Assembly (NCBI RefSeq): GCF_014842875.1
Contig: NZ_JACYXZ010000003.1
Location: 62,001 to 126,000, forward strand
Length of the DNA: 64,000 nucleotides
From: Nocardioides donggukensis
GTDB taxonomy: Bacteria > Actinomycetota > Actinomycetes > Propionibacteriales > Nocardioidaceae
Direction: 5' to 3'
The position numbers and the translations under genes are program-made. The notes under the pieces were generated by a model. The model was not told the DNA's origin, did not search any database, and saw only the letters and a program-made list of their open reading frames with translations. Below are positions 26,934 to 33,919 of this stretch, piece after piece. Each line of letters starts with the position of its first letter. The first letter of the stretch is position 1.

Positions 26934-28724
26934 TCAGCGGGCCGAGTAGTCCCGGAAGCCGCGCTGGGTCTTGCGGCCCAGATAGCCGGCGGTGACCAGG
27001 TGCTCGAGCAGCGGCGCCGGGGAGAACCCGGGCTCGCGGAACTCGAGGTAGAGCTCCTTCTGGATCGCCAGGGAGACGTCGTTGCCGACCACGTCGAGGA
27101 GCTCGAAGGGGCCCATCGGCAGCGCGCAGCCCTGCTTCATGGCGACGTCGATGTCGTCGGCGGTCGCGTAGTGCGCCTCGAGCATCTTCACCGCGTCGTT
27201 GAGGTAGGGGAACAGCAGCGCGTTCACGATGAAGCCGGCCCGGTCGCCGCACGAGACGGCCACCTTGCCGACCGCGCCGCAGAGCGCGCGGGTGGTCTCG
27301 GCGACCTCGTCCGAGGTGGAGACCGTGCTGACCACCTCGACGAGCTTCATCACCGGCGCCGGGTTGAAAAAGTGCATGCCGACGACGTCCTGCGGGCGCG
27401 AGGTCACCCGGGCGAGCGAGATGATCGGCAGCGAGGACGTGGTGGTGGCCAGGATCGTGCCCGGCTTGCAGATCTCGTCGAGGTTCTCGAAGAGCGTCGT
27501 CTTGATCGCGAGGTCCTCGGCGATCGCCTCGACCACGACGTCCACCTCGGCCAGGTCGTCGAGCGAGACCGACCCGGTCAGCCGACCCAGCACCTCGGCC
27601 TTGGCCGACTCCTCCAGCTTGCCGCGCTGGATCGCCTTGTCGAGCGAGCGGGTGATCGTGGCGACCACGCCGTCCACCTTGTCCTGCGAGCGGCCGACGA
27701 ACAGCACGTCGTACCCGCTCTTGGCGAAGACCTCGACGATGCCGGCGGCCATCGTGCCGGTGCCGACCACGCCGACCCGCGAGACGGCGTGGCGCAGCTG
27801 TGGCTGGTCGTCGGCCGACGGCGTCTTGTCGTCGGGGACGACGATCGGCGAGTCGGCCGCCTCGTAGGTGTAGAAGCCGCGGCCGGTCTTGCGACCGAGC
27901 ATCCCGGCGGTGACCATCTGCTTGAGGATCGGCGCCGGCGCGTGCAGCCGGTCCCGGCCCTGCTTGTACATCGTGTCGAGGATCTCGTACGCCGTGTCGA
28001 GGCCGATCAGGTCGAGCAGGGCCAGCGGACCCATCGGGTAGCCGCACCCGTAGCGCATCGCCGCGTCGATGTCCTCGCGGGAGGCGTAGTGCGCCTCGTA
28101 CATCGCCACCGCGTGGTTGAGGTAGCCGAACAGCAGCGTGTTGGCGATAAAGCCGGCCTTGTCGCCGCAGACGACCGGGTTCTTGCCGAGCCGGCCGACC
28201 AGGGCCTTGACGTCCTCGAGCACGTCGGGCTCGGTGACCACGGTCCGCACGATCTCGACCAGGTTCTGCACCGGCGCCGGGTTGAAGAAGTGCACGCCGA
28301 CGATCCGCCCGGGCCGGGTGTTGGCGGTGGAGATCTCGGTGACCGAGAGCGAGGAGGTGTTCGTGGCCAGGATCGCCTCCGGGGCCACGATGCCGTCGAG
28401 CTCCTGGAAGATTTGCTTCTTGACCTCCAGCGACTCCACCACCGCCTCGACGACGAAGTCGGCCGAGGCCAGGTCGGCCATCGACGTCGAGAGGGTGATC
28501 TGGTCGAGCAGCGCCTTCTGCTCGGCCTCGGTCATCTTCCCGCGCTTGACCGCGCGTCCGGTCGAGTGCTCGAGGTGCTGTCGGCCCCGGTCGACGGCCT
28601 CGTCGTTGAGCTCGACGCCGACGACGTCGAAGCCGTTGCGGGCGAAGACCTCGGCGATCCCGGCACCCATGGTGCCGAGCCCGATGACTCCGATCGTCTG
28701 GAATTCACGCTGAGAGCTGGTCAT
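26934..28724 (-). CDS. Tandem-domain 3-hydroxyacyl-CoA dehydrogenase
   Basis: A 596-residue protein made of two complete 3-hydroxybutyryl-CoA dehydrogenase units (about 8-285 and 315-595). Each has a Rossmann motif (GVIGLGTMGAGIAEVFA; GVVGTGTMAAGIVEVFA), an ATNTSSL/ATTTSSL motif, the catalytic HFFNPAP sequence (twice) and a C-terminal GRKTGRGFY/GRKTQRGF end. It oxidises 3-hydroxyacyl-CoA or reduces acetoacetyl-CoA with NAD(P). This duplicated form is known in actinobacteria. ATG 28724 is used because a GATGAT box lies seven bases upstream; an ATG four codons earlier is possible. It likely serves beta-oxidation and C4 metabolism upstream of Ccr. Confidence 0.93.
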   Translation of the reverse strand: MTSSQREFQTIGVIGLGTMGAGIAEVFARNGFDVVGVELNDEAVDRGRQHLEHSTGRAVKRGKMTEAEQKALLDQITLSTSMADLASADFVVEAVVESLEVKKQIFQELDGIVAPEAILATNTSSLSVTEISTANTRPGRIVGVHFFNPAPVQNLVEIVRTVVTEPDVLEDVKALVGRLGKNPVVCGDKAGFIANTLLFGYLNHAVAMYEAHYASREDIDAAMRYGCGYPMGPLALLDLIGLDTAYEILDTMYKQGRDRLHAPAPILKQMVTAGMLGRKTGRGFYTYEAADSPIVVPDDKTPSADDQPQLRHAVSRVGVVGTGTMAAGIVEVFAKSGYDVLFVGRSQDKVDGVVATITRSLDKAIQRGKLEESAKAEVLGRLTGSVSLDDLAEVDVVVEAIAEDLAIKTTLFENLDEICKPGTILATTTSSLPIISLARVTSRPQDVVGMHFFNPAPVMKLVEVVSTVSTSDEVAETTRALCGAVGKVAVSCGDRAGFIVNALLFPYLNDAVKMLEAHYATADDIDVAMKQGCALPMGPFELLDVVGNDVSLAIQKELYLEFREPGFSPAPLLEHLVTAGYLGRKTQRGFRDYSAR

Positions 28725-28757
28725 GGCGGGCATCATCGCACGCGCCCGGAGCCGGCC

Positions 28758-28791
28758 GGAGACGGGCGAGACCCTGCGGACGCCCGTCTCC
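28758..28791 (-). terminator. Hairpin terminator after the AGCS symporter gene
   Basis: GGAGACGGGCG (28758-28768) and CGCCCGTCTCC (28781-28791), 11 bp perfect with a 12-base loop, in the gap after the symporter stop. Confidence 0.65.
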
Positions 28792-28804
28792 CGACCGTGC
28801 CTCG

Positions 28805-30361
28805 TCAGGTGGTGGCGCGCTCCTCGACCGGGACCTGCTTGATCCGGCCCTCCCGGACGCCGTCACGGAAGCTGCGCAGCTCCTCGCGGACCTTGGGGAG
28901 CAACAGGTAGCAGGCCAGCAGGTTCGGGATCGCGCAGACGAAGAGCATCGCGTCCGCGAAGTCCAGGACCGAGGTGAAGTTCACGGTGGCGCCGATGACG
29001 GTGAACAGGCAGAAGACGATCTTGAAGACCAGCTCGCTGCCGGGCGTGCGCCCGAACAGCGTGGTCCACGCCTTCATCGTGTAGTAGCTCCACGTGATGA
29101 GCGTCGAGAAGGCGAACAGGCCGACCGCGATGGCCAGGATCACCGGGAACTGGGGCAGGAAGGTCTCGAAGGACCGCGAGGTGACGACGACCCCGTCGGG
29201 GGCGTCCCCGCCGGCGGCGACCGAGCTGACCGCGTCGTTGTAGAAGTTCGTGTCCGCGACCACGATCGTCAGGGCGGTCATCGTGCAGATGACCACGGTG
29301 TCGATGAACGGCTCGAGCAGGGCGACGAAGCCCTCGCTGACGGGGTGCTTGGTCTTCACGGCCGAGTGGACGATCGGCGCGGAGCCGACACCCGCCTCGT
29401 TGGAGAAGGCCGCCCGCTGGAAGCCCACGATCAGGACACCCACGACGCCGCCGGCGGCGCTGGTCGGGTTGAACGCCTCGCTGACGATGGTGCCGATCGC
29501 CGCCGGGATGTCGACGATGTTGCCGAGGATGACGAGCGTGCACGCCCCGACGTACAGCAGGCCCATCACCGGGACCAGCTTCGAGGTGACCCGGGCGATC
29601 GAGGTGATGCCGCCGAGGATCACCGCGCCGACCAGCAGGGCGAGGACGATGCCGAAGACCAGGGCGGAGCCTGAGGAGCCGAGGAAGCCGTCGTCACCGC
29701 CGGTGACCTCGCGGGCCTGGGCCAGGGTCTGGTTGGCTTGGAACATGTTGCCGCCGATGGCGCCGAACAGGAACAGCGCGACCGCGAAGACCAGGACCAT
29801 CGCCTTGGAGACGCCGGCTCCGAACCGCTCGAACGCGACGGGGAGGTACTTGAACGGGCCACCGGTGACCGTGCCGTCCTCGTGCACCTCGCGGTACTTC
29901 ACCCCGAGCGTGCACTCCACGAACTTCGTGCACATGCCGAGCAGGCCGGCGACGATCATCCAGAACGTCGCTCCCGGGCCACCGATGACCACCGCCGCAC
30001 CGACACCGGCGATGTTGCCGAGGCCGACGGTGCCCGACACCGCCGAGGAGAGCGCCTGGAAGTGGGTCACCTCCCCCGGGTCGCTGTGCCGCGAGTACTT
30101 GCCGCGCACCAGGTCGAGGGAGGTCCTGGCCCCGGTGAACTGGATGCCGCGGAAGTAGATCGTGAAGATCAGCGCCGCGATCACCAGCCAGAAGACGATC
30201 AACGGAGCCTCGGTCCCGAAGATCGGGATCTTGGCGAAGATCACGGTGCCGACGGCCGTCGCGATCGGGTCGAACGCGCCGTTGATCGCGTCCTCTACGG
30301 TGGCGAGCCATTCCCAGGTCTGGGCCGGCTCGTCGGTGGCTAGTACGGTGACGAGGCTCAT
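28805..30361 (-). CDS. Sodium:alanine/glycine symporter (AGCS family)
   Basis: A 518-residue membrane protein with about 11 spans that imports alanine or glycine with Na+ (or H+). Family hallmarks: FQALSSAVSGTVGLGNIAGVGAAVVIGGPGATFWMI (the AGCS signature near residue 105), VTGGPFKYLP, NEAGVGSAPIVHSAVKTKHPVSEGFVALLEPFIDTVVICTMTAL. ATG 30361 is chosen over a TTG three codons upstream, because TTGCGC, 18 bases and TTGTCT form a promoter that ends eight bases before the ATG. Monocistronic. Confidence 0.93.
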   Translation of the reverse strand: MSLVTVLATDEPAQTWEWLATVEDAINGAFDPIATAVGTVIFAKIPIFGTEAPLIVFWLVIAALIFTIYFRGIQFTGARTSLDLVRGKYSRHSDPGEVTHFQALSSAVSGTVGLGNIAGVGAAVVIGGPGATFWMIVAGLLGMCTKFVECTLGVKYREVHEDGTVTGGPFKYLPVAFERFGAGVSKAMVLVFAVALFLFGAIGGNMFQANQTLAQAREVTGGDDGFLGSSGSALVFGIVLALLVGAVILGGITSIARVTSKLVPVMGLLYVGACTLVILGNIVDIPAAIGTIVSEAFNPTSAAGGVVGVLIVGFQRAAFSNEAGVGSAPIVHSAVKTKHPVSEGFVALLEPFIDTVVICTMTALTIVVADTNFYNDAVSSVAAGGDAPDGVVVTSRSFETFLPQFPVILAIAVGLFAFSTLITWSYYTMKAWTTLFGRTPGSELVFKIVFCLFTVIGATVNFTSVLDFADAMLFVCAIPNLLACYLLLPKVREELRSFRDGVREGRIKQVPVEERATT

Positions 30362-30462
30362 AGCGCCCAAGACAACATCACCGGACGGAGAATGCGCAAG
30401 CGCTTGCCGTGATCCGCGTCACTCGGAACGGGCCGGTGACCGGGCCGGGATCCCCGGACGAT

Positions 30463-30468
30463 TACGGT
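30463..30468 (+). promoter_or_regulatory. -10 box of leaderless promoter for nucS
   Basis: TACGGT, seven bases before the GTG at 30476. Confidence 0.55.
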
Positions 30469-30475
30469 GGCTCCT

Positions 30476-31150
30476 GTGAGACTCGTCGTCGCCCGCTGCC
30501 AGGTGGACTACGCGGGCCGGCTCTCGGCACACCTGCCGATGGCCACCCGCGTGCTGATGCTCAAGTCGGACGGCTCGGTGCTGGTCCACAGTGACGGCGG
30601 CTCCTACAAGCCGCTGAACTGGATGTCGCCGCCGTGCACGCTGCGCGAGGGCACCAGTGACGAGGGCCAGGTGGAGTGGACGGTGACCTCCCGCACCGAC
30701 GACACCCTGCGGATCCTGATCGAGGAGATCCACCACGACTCCTCGCACGACCTCGGGGTGGACCCGGGCCTCCAGAAGGACGGCGTCGAGAAGCACCTCC
30801 AGGAGCTGCTCGCCGAGCACCCGGGCACCCTGTCCGAGGGGCTCTCGCTGGTCCGGCGCGAGTTCCCGACCGCCATCGGTCCGGTGGACCTGATGTGCCG
30901 TGACGCGCTCGGCGCCTCGGTCGCCGTGGAGATCAAGCGTCGCGGCGACATCGACGGCGTCGAGCAGCTCACCCGCTACCTCGAGCTGCTGAACCGGGAC
31001 CCGCTGCTGCGCCCGGTGCGCGGCATCTTCGCCGCCCAGGAGATCCGGCCCCAGGCCCGGGTGCTGGCCGAGGACCGCGGGATCGCCTGCGCCACCGTCG
31101 ACTACGACGCCCTGCGCGGCCTGGACGATCCGACCGCCCGGCTGTTCTGA
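30476..31150 (+). CDS. nucS: Mismatch-specific endonuclease NucS (EndoMS)
   Basis: A 224-residue nuclease responsible for the non-canonical mismatch repair of actinobacteria and archaea; it cuts both strands at mismatches. An N-terminal DNA-binding/dimerisation domain (1-110) precedes a RecB-like nuclease domain with Asp138 (PVDLMCRD), Glu152 and Lys154 (VAVEIKRRG) and [10 protein letters not shown], the conserved Gln helix. The C-terminus ends in ARLF, compatible with a beta-clamp-binding tail. GTG 30476 gives the family N-terminus (MRLVVARC) and follows a TACGGT box by seven bases. The stop overlaps the next ATG by one base. Confidence 0.95.
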   Translation: MRLVVARCQVDYAGRLSAHLPMATRVLMLKSDGSVLVHSDGGSYKPLNWMSPPCTLREGTSDEGQVEWTVTSRTDDTLRILIEEIHHDSSHDLGVDPGLQKDGVEKHLQELLAEHPGTLSEGLSLVRREFPTAIGPVDLMCRDALGASVAVEIKRRGDIDGVEQLTRYLELLNRDPLLRPVRGIFAAQEIRPQARVLAEDRGIACATVDYDALRGLDDPTARLF

Positions 31151-31707
31151 TGCGGATCTTCCACGTCGCCGAGCGCTCCCGGTGGGAGGCGGCGAAGCTG
31201 GCCGGCTCCTACGCCTGGTCGACGCTGGGCCGCACCCTCGAGGAGGAGGGCTTCATCCACGCCGCGCGGGCCGACCAGTGGCCGCGCGTGCTGGAGAGGT
31301 TCTACGCCGATCCACCCGGCCCGCTGGTGCTGCTCACGATCGAGACCGACCTGCTGACCTCGCCGTGGCGCGAGGACCGGGTCGGCGAGGACACCTTCCC
31401 CCACATCCACGGCCCCCTGAACCCCGCAGCGGTGGTCGCGGAGGAGCCGCTGGCGTGGGCCGGCACGACCGCCGAGGGCCGGGGATCGGACCCGCGACCC
31501 AGCTTCGCCCAGGTCTTCGTGGGCGAGATGGCCGTCCGGATGCTGGCCGCCGCCGCGGTGATGGTCCTGGCCATCGGCTGCGGCGTGGCCGTGTCCGTGC
31601 TGGTGAACGAGCGGCTGGGCCTGGTGGGTCTGCTCGCCGGGGTCGCCCTCGGGGTGGCCCTGGTGCTGCCGGTGGCGCGGCGCCGGCGCGAGCGCCGGCA
31701 GGGCTGA
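31150..31707 (+). CDS. DUF952 protein with C-terminal membrane tail
   Basis: A 185-residue protein. Residues 1-110 are a DUF952 domain (RIFHVAERSRWEAAKLAGSY, EEEGFIHAARADQW, GPLVLLTIETDLL, FPHIHGPLNPAAVV), a fold related to ADP-ribosyl-cyclase/transferase-like enzymes with a conserved His pair. Residues about 128-150 and 155-175 form two membrane spans (RMLAAAAVMVLAIGCGVAV and LGLVGLLAGVALGVALVLPVA) and the end is Arg-rich. Most DUF952 proteins are soluble, so the tail is unusual. It is coupled to nucS (TGATG), which suggests co-expression with mismatch repair; function unknown. Confidence 0.82.
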   Translation: MRIFHVAERSRWEAAKLAGSYAWSTLGRTLEEEGFIHAARADQWPRVLERFYADPPGPLVLLTIETDLLTSPWREDRVGEDTFPHIHGPLNPAAVVAEEPLAWAGTTAEGRGSDPRPSFAQVFVGEMAVRMLAAAAVMVLAIGCGVAVSVLVNERLGLVGLLAGVALGVALVLPVARRRRERRQG

Positions 31708-31720
31708 GCCCCCGCTCCCC

Positions 31721-31800
31721 GTCGGCCCGGGTCGGCCAGAGTCAGCCAGGGTCAGCCAGGGTCAGCCAGGGTCAGCCAGGGTCAGCCCGCGTCCGCCAGC
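31721..31800. repeat. Ten-base tandem repeat between convergent genes
   Basis: Unit gtcagccagg: four perfect copies at 31741-31780, a 7/10 start at 31781, and diverged units before (gtcggcccgg, gtcggccaga) and after (gtcagcccgc, gtccgccagc), eight units in all. The stop codon and last codons of the D-amino-acid oxidase gene lie inside the last units. Slippage here would alter the 3' flank; as the unit is not a multiple of three, changes inside 31782-31800 would also change the protein end. Confidence 0.85.
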
Positions 31801-32708
31801 GCGACCACCTCCGCGGCCGTGCCCCAGGAGAGGGTCACCCCCGCTCCCCCGTGGCCGTAGCAGTGGATCACGTCGTCGACCCGCTCCAGCCGCACGGTCG
31901 GCCGCACCGGCCGCAGACCGACCTTGTGCCGGAGCACCCGGGCACCGGCCAGCTCCGGCACCAGGCGCCGCGCCCGGGCCAGGATCGCCCGGGCCGTCTC
32001 CGGGGAGGCGGTGCGGCTCCAGTCGCCCTCCTCGTCGGTGCCGCCGACGACGATGTCGGCCGAGCGCGGCACGACGTACGTCGGCCCGGCGGCGTCGAGC
32101 CACCAGCGGTCCAGGCCGACCTGCTCGACCACGACGACCTGGCCGCGCACGGGCGTGACCGCGTGGTCGCCGCCCAGGAGCCGCGCCCCGAGCCCGGCAC
32201 AGTTGACGACCAGGTCGGCCCCCTTCGGCAGTGCGCCCAGGCTGATCCGGGTCAGGGTGCCGCCCAGCTCGGAGACCCGCGAGGTCAGCCACCGCAGGTG
32301 CACCGGCATCTCGACGACAGGGGTGCGGAACGTCCAGCCGTCGACGTACCCCTCGGGGAGCGCCGTCTCCCGGTCCAGGTCCGGCACCGCCCCGCGCCAC
32401 CACGGGTCCGACGTCGGCGCGGTGAACACCTCGGTGCCGGTGCGCATGCGCACACCGGTGGCAGTCCCCCCGGCCGACCCGGTCGACCCGGCCAGCCCGG
32501 CCAACGTGTCGTAGGTCGTCTGCGACCACCCGGTGACCCGGTCCTGCGGCAGGGCCCGGTAGGGGTACCAGAGCGCGGCCGCGACCGCGCTGGTGGTCTC
32601 GAGCGGGAGGTCGCGAGCCAGGACGTCGACGCGGTGCCCGGCCTCCAGGAGCCTGATCGCGGCGGTGAGCCCGACCACCCCGGCGCCCACGACGCTGACC
32701 CGTGCCAT
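31782..32708 (-). CDS. D-amino-acid oxidase family FAD enzyme
   Basis: A 308-residue flavoprotein. The N-terminal FAD motif VSVVGAGVVGLTAAIRLLEAGHRVDVL, the SAVAAALWYPYRA loop, LVVNCAGLGARLLGGD, PVRGQVVVVE, TYVVPRSADIVVGGTDEEGDW and the C-terminal VIHCYGHGGAGVTLSWGTA are characteristic of DAO. It oxidises D-amino acids to 2-oxo acids with O2, giving ammonia and H2O2. ATG 32708 follows a CATACT box by seven bases. No membrane or signal segment. Its 3' end runs into a tandem repeat. Confidence 0.92.
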   Translation of the reverse strand: MARVSVVGAGVVGLTAAIRLLEAGHRVDVLARDLPLETTSAVAAALWYPYRALPQDRVTGWSQTTYDTLAGLAGSTGSAGGTATGVRMRTGTEVFTAPTSDPWWRGAVPDLDRETALPEGYVDGWTFRTPVVEMPVHLRWLTSRVSELGGTLTRISLGALPKGADLVVNCAGLGARLLGGDHAVTPVRGQVVVVEQVGLDRWWLDAAGPTYVVPRSADIVVGGTDEEGDWSRTASPETARAILARARRLVPELAGARVLRHKVGLRPVRPTVRLERVDDVIHCYGHGGAGVTLSWGTAAEVVALADAG

Positions 32709-32783
32709 GGGCCCCAGTATGCCGGTGCCCGCGCCGCACCGGGCGCCGACGGCCGGAGTCGGGCCGGACGGTCCTGCCGGACC

Positions 32784-32966
32784 TCAGGCGGCCCGGGCGG
32801 ACTGGGCGGACCGGGCCCGGCGCGACCGGGACACCTTGACCAGCTTGTGGTGCCGGACCGTGTAGCCCCGGGGCAGGGTGCCCTCCTCGAGCATCCGCAG
32901 GGGGCAGTTCTCGCACCGGACGGCGCTGACGCAGCACCGGCTCTTCGGCTTGGTCTTGCGGCCCAT
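32784..32966 (-). CDS. Small basic Cys-containing protein
   Basis: A 60-residue protein: Lys-rich start (MGRKTKPKSR), Cys cluster SRCCVSAVRCENCPLRML (four Cys between residues 11 and 22) and a strongly basic tail (KLVKVSRSRRARSAQ). The spacing CC-x5-C-x2-C suggests a small metal- or nucleic-acid-binding protein. TACCGT six bases upstream of the ATG makes a leaderless start, and codon bias matches real genes. Unrecognised family; it resembles small conserved proteins of actinobacteria with no assigned role. Confidence 0.65.
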   Translation of the reverse strand: MGRKTKPKSRCCVSAVRCENCPLRMLEEGTLPRGYTVRHHKLVKVSRSRRARSAQSARAA

Positions 32967-32972
32967 CCTTCG

Positions 32973-32978
32973 ACGGTA
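32973..32978 (-). promoter_or_regulatory. -10 box of leaderless promoter for the small Cys protein
   Basis: TACCGT on the minus strand, six bases before ATG 32966. Confidence 0.5.
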
Positions 32979-33004
32979 CACCTGCGACTGAGGCATGCCT
33001 ACCC

Positions 33005-33373
33005 TCAGGACGTGACCACCCAGCCGGTGCTGTCGCGGACCATCCGCAGCGTCCCGGGACGCCCCGCGTCGCCCACGACGAGGACCGCCTCGCCGAGGCG
33101 CTCGTCGGCCACCGCATCCAGCGCGGCAGGGACCGGTGCGTCGACCGCGATGCGGATCCCGGCCAGGTCGGAGCGCAGCTCGAGCGGCACCCCGAGGCCG
33201 GTGGCGAGCGCCTGCGCGAACCCGGTCGGTCCGGCGGCGAGGACCGCGGCCACCCGCTCGGCCCGGGCCGCGGCGAGCAGTCGCTCCCCCACCTGCGCCC
33301 CGGCCTCCGCCCCGGCCTGGCCGGCGTCGGGCACCACGACGTACACCCGGGCCGGGCAGTGCAGGTCGCTCAT
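33005..33373 (-). CDS. Unrecognised 122-residue protein
   Basis: No family recognised. The protein is Ala-rich, with alternating strands and helices (ARVYVVVPDAG, ERVAAVLAAGPTGFAQALATGLG, EAVLVVGDAG), suggestive of a small alpha/beta fold similar to part of a histidine-phosphatase or sugar-isomerase domain, but without their catalytic motifs. TACCGT (33380-33385) lies six bases before the ATG, indicating a leaderless transcript. It is divergent from the DUF427 gene across 49 bp. Confidence 0.65.
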   Translation of the reverse strand: MSDLHCPARVYVVVPDAGQAGAEAGAQVGERLLAAARAERVAAVLAAGPTGFAQALATGLGVPLELRSDLAGIRIAVDAPVPAALDAVADERLGEAVLVVGDAGRPGTLRMVRDSTGWVVTS

Positions 33374-33379
33374 CCGGCC

Positions 33380-33416
33380 ACGGTAGCCGGGTCCGGTGGG
33401 TCCCCCTGGCTAGGTT
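33380..33416. promoter_or_regulatory. Divergent leaderless promoters
   Basis: Minus-strand TACCGT (33380-33385), six bases before ATG 33373; plus-strand TAGGTT (33411-33416), six bases before GTG 33423. Both genes start directly after their -10 boxes. Confidence 0.5.
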
Positions 33417-33422
33417 GGGGGC

Positions 33423-33914
33423 GTGCCGACCCCCACGTCCCCCGGTCCCGGGCAGGAGTCCGTGTGGGACTACCCCCGCCCACCGCGGCTGGAGCCGAGC
33501 ACCGAGCGGGTGGAGGTGTGGCTGGGCGGCGAGTGCGTCGCGCGCACCAGCGCGTCGTACCGCGTGCTCGAGACCAGCCACCCGCCGTTGTACTACCTGC
33601 CCCGGTCGGCGTTCGTCGACGGGGTGCTGCGTCGCGCGGCCGGCTCGTCGGCGTGCGAGTGGAAGGGCCGGGCGTCCTACTTCGACCTCGTGGTCCCCTC
33701 GGGTACGGCGGCGCGCGCGGCGTGGACCTACCCGGAGCCCGCCCCCGGCTTCGCGGCGCTCGTGGACCACCTGTCGGTGATGCCGTCGGCGGTGGAGCGG
33801 TGTGTCGTCGACGGCGAGACCGTCACCCCGCAGGAGGGTGGCTTCTACGGCGGGTGGATCACCTCACGGGTGGTCGGCCCGTTCAAGGGCCCGCCCGGGA
33901 CCTGGGGCTGGTAG
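33423..33914 (+). CDS. DUF427 domain protein
   Basis: A 163-residue protein with one DUF427 beta-rich domain: RVEVWLGGECVARTSASYRVLETSHPPLYYLPRSAFVDGVLRR split by turns, CEWKGRASYFDL and AAWTYPEPAPGFAALVDHLSVMP are typical. GFYGGWITSRVVGPFKG at the C-terminus is a common extension. Fold function is unknown; the conserved Trp/Tyr/Cys pocket suggests ligand binding. The GTG start follows TAGGTT by six bases. The gene ends five bases before the ecm stop on the opposite strand. Confidence 0.88.
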   Translation: MPTPTSPGPGQESVWDYPRPPRLEPSTERVEVWLGGECVARTSASYRVLETSHPPLYYLPRSAFVDGVLRRAAGSSACEWKGRASYFDLVVPSGTAARAAWTYPEPAPGFAALVDHLSVMPSAVERCVVDGETVTPQEGGFYGGWITSRVVGPFKGPPGTWGW

Positions 33915-33919
33915 TCGGC

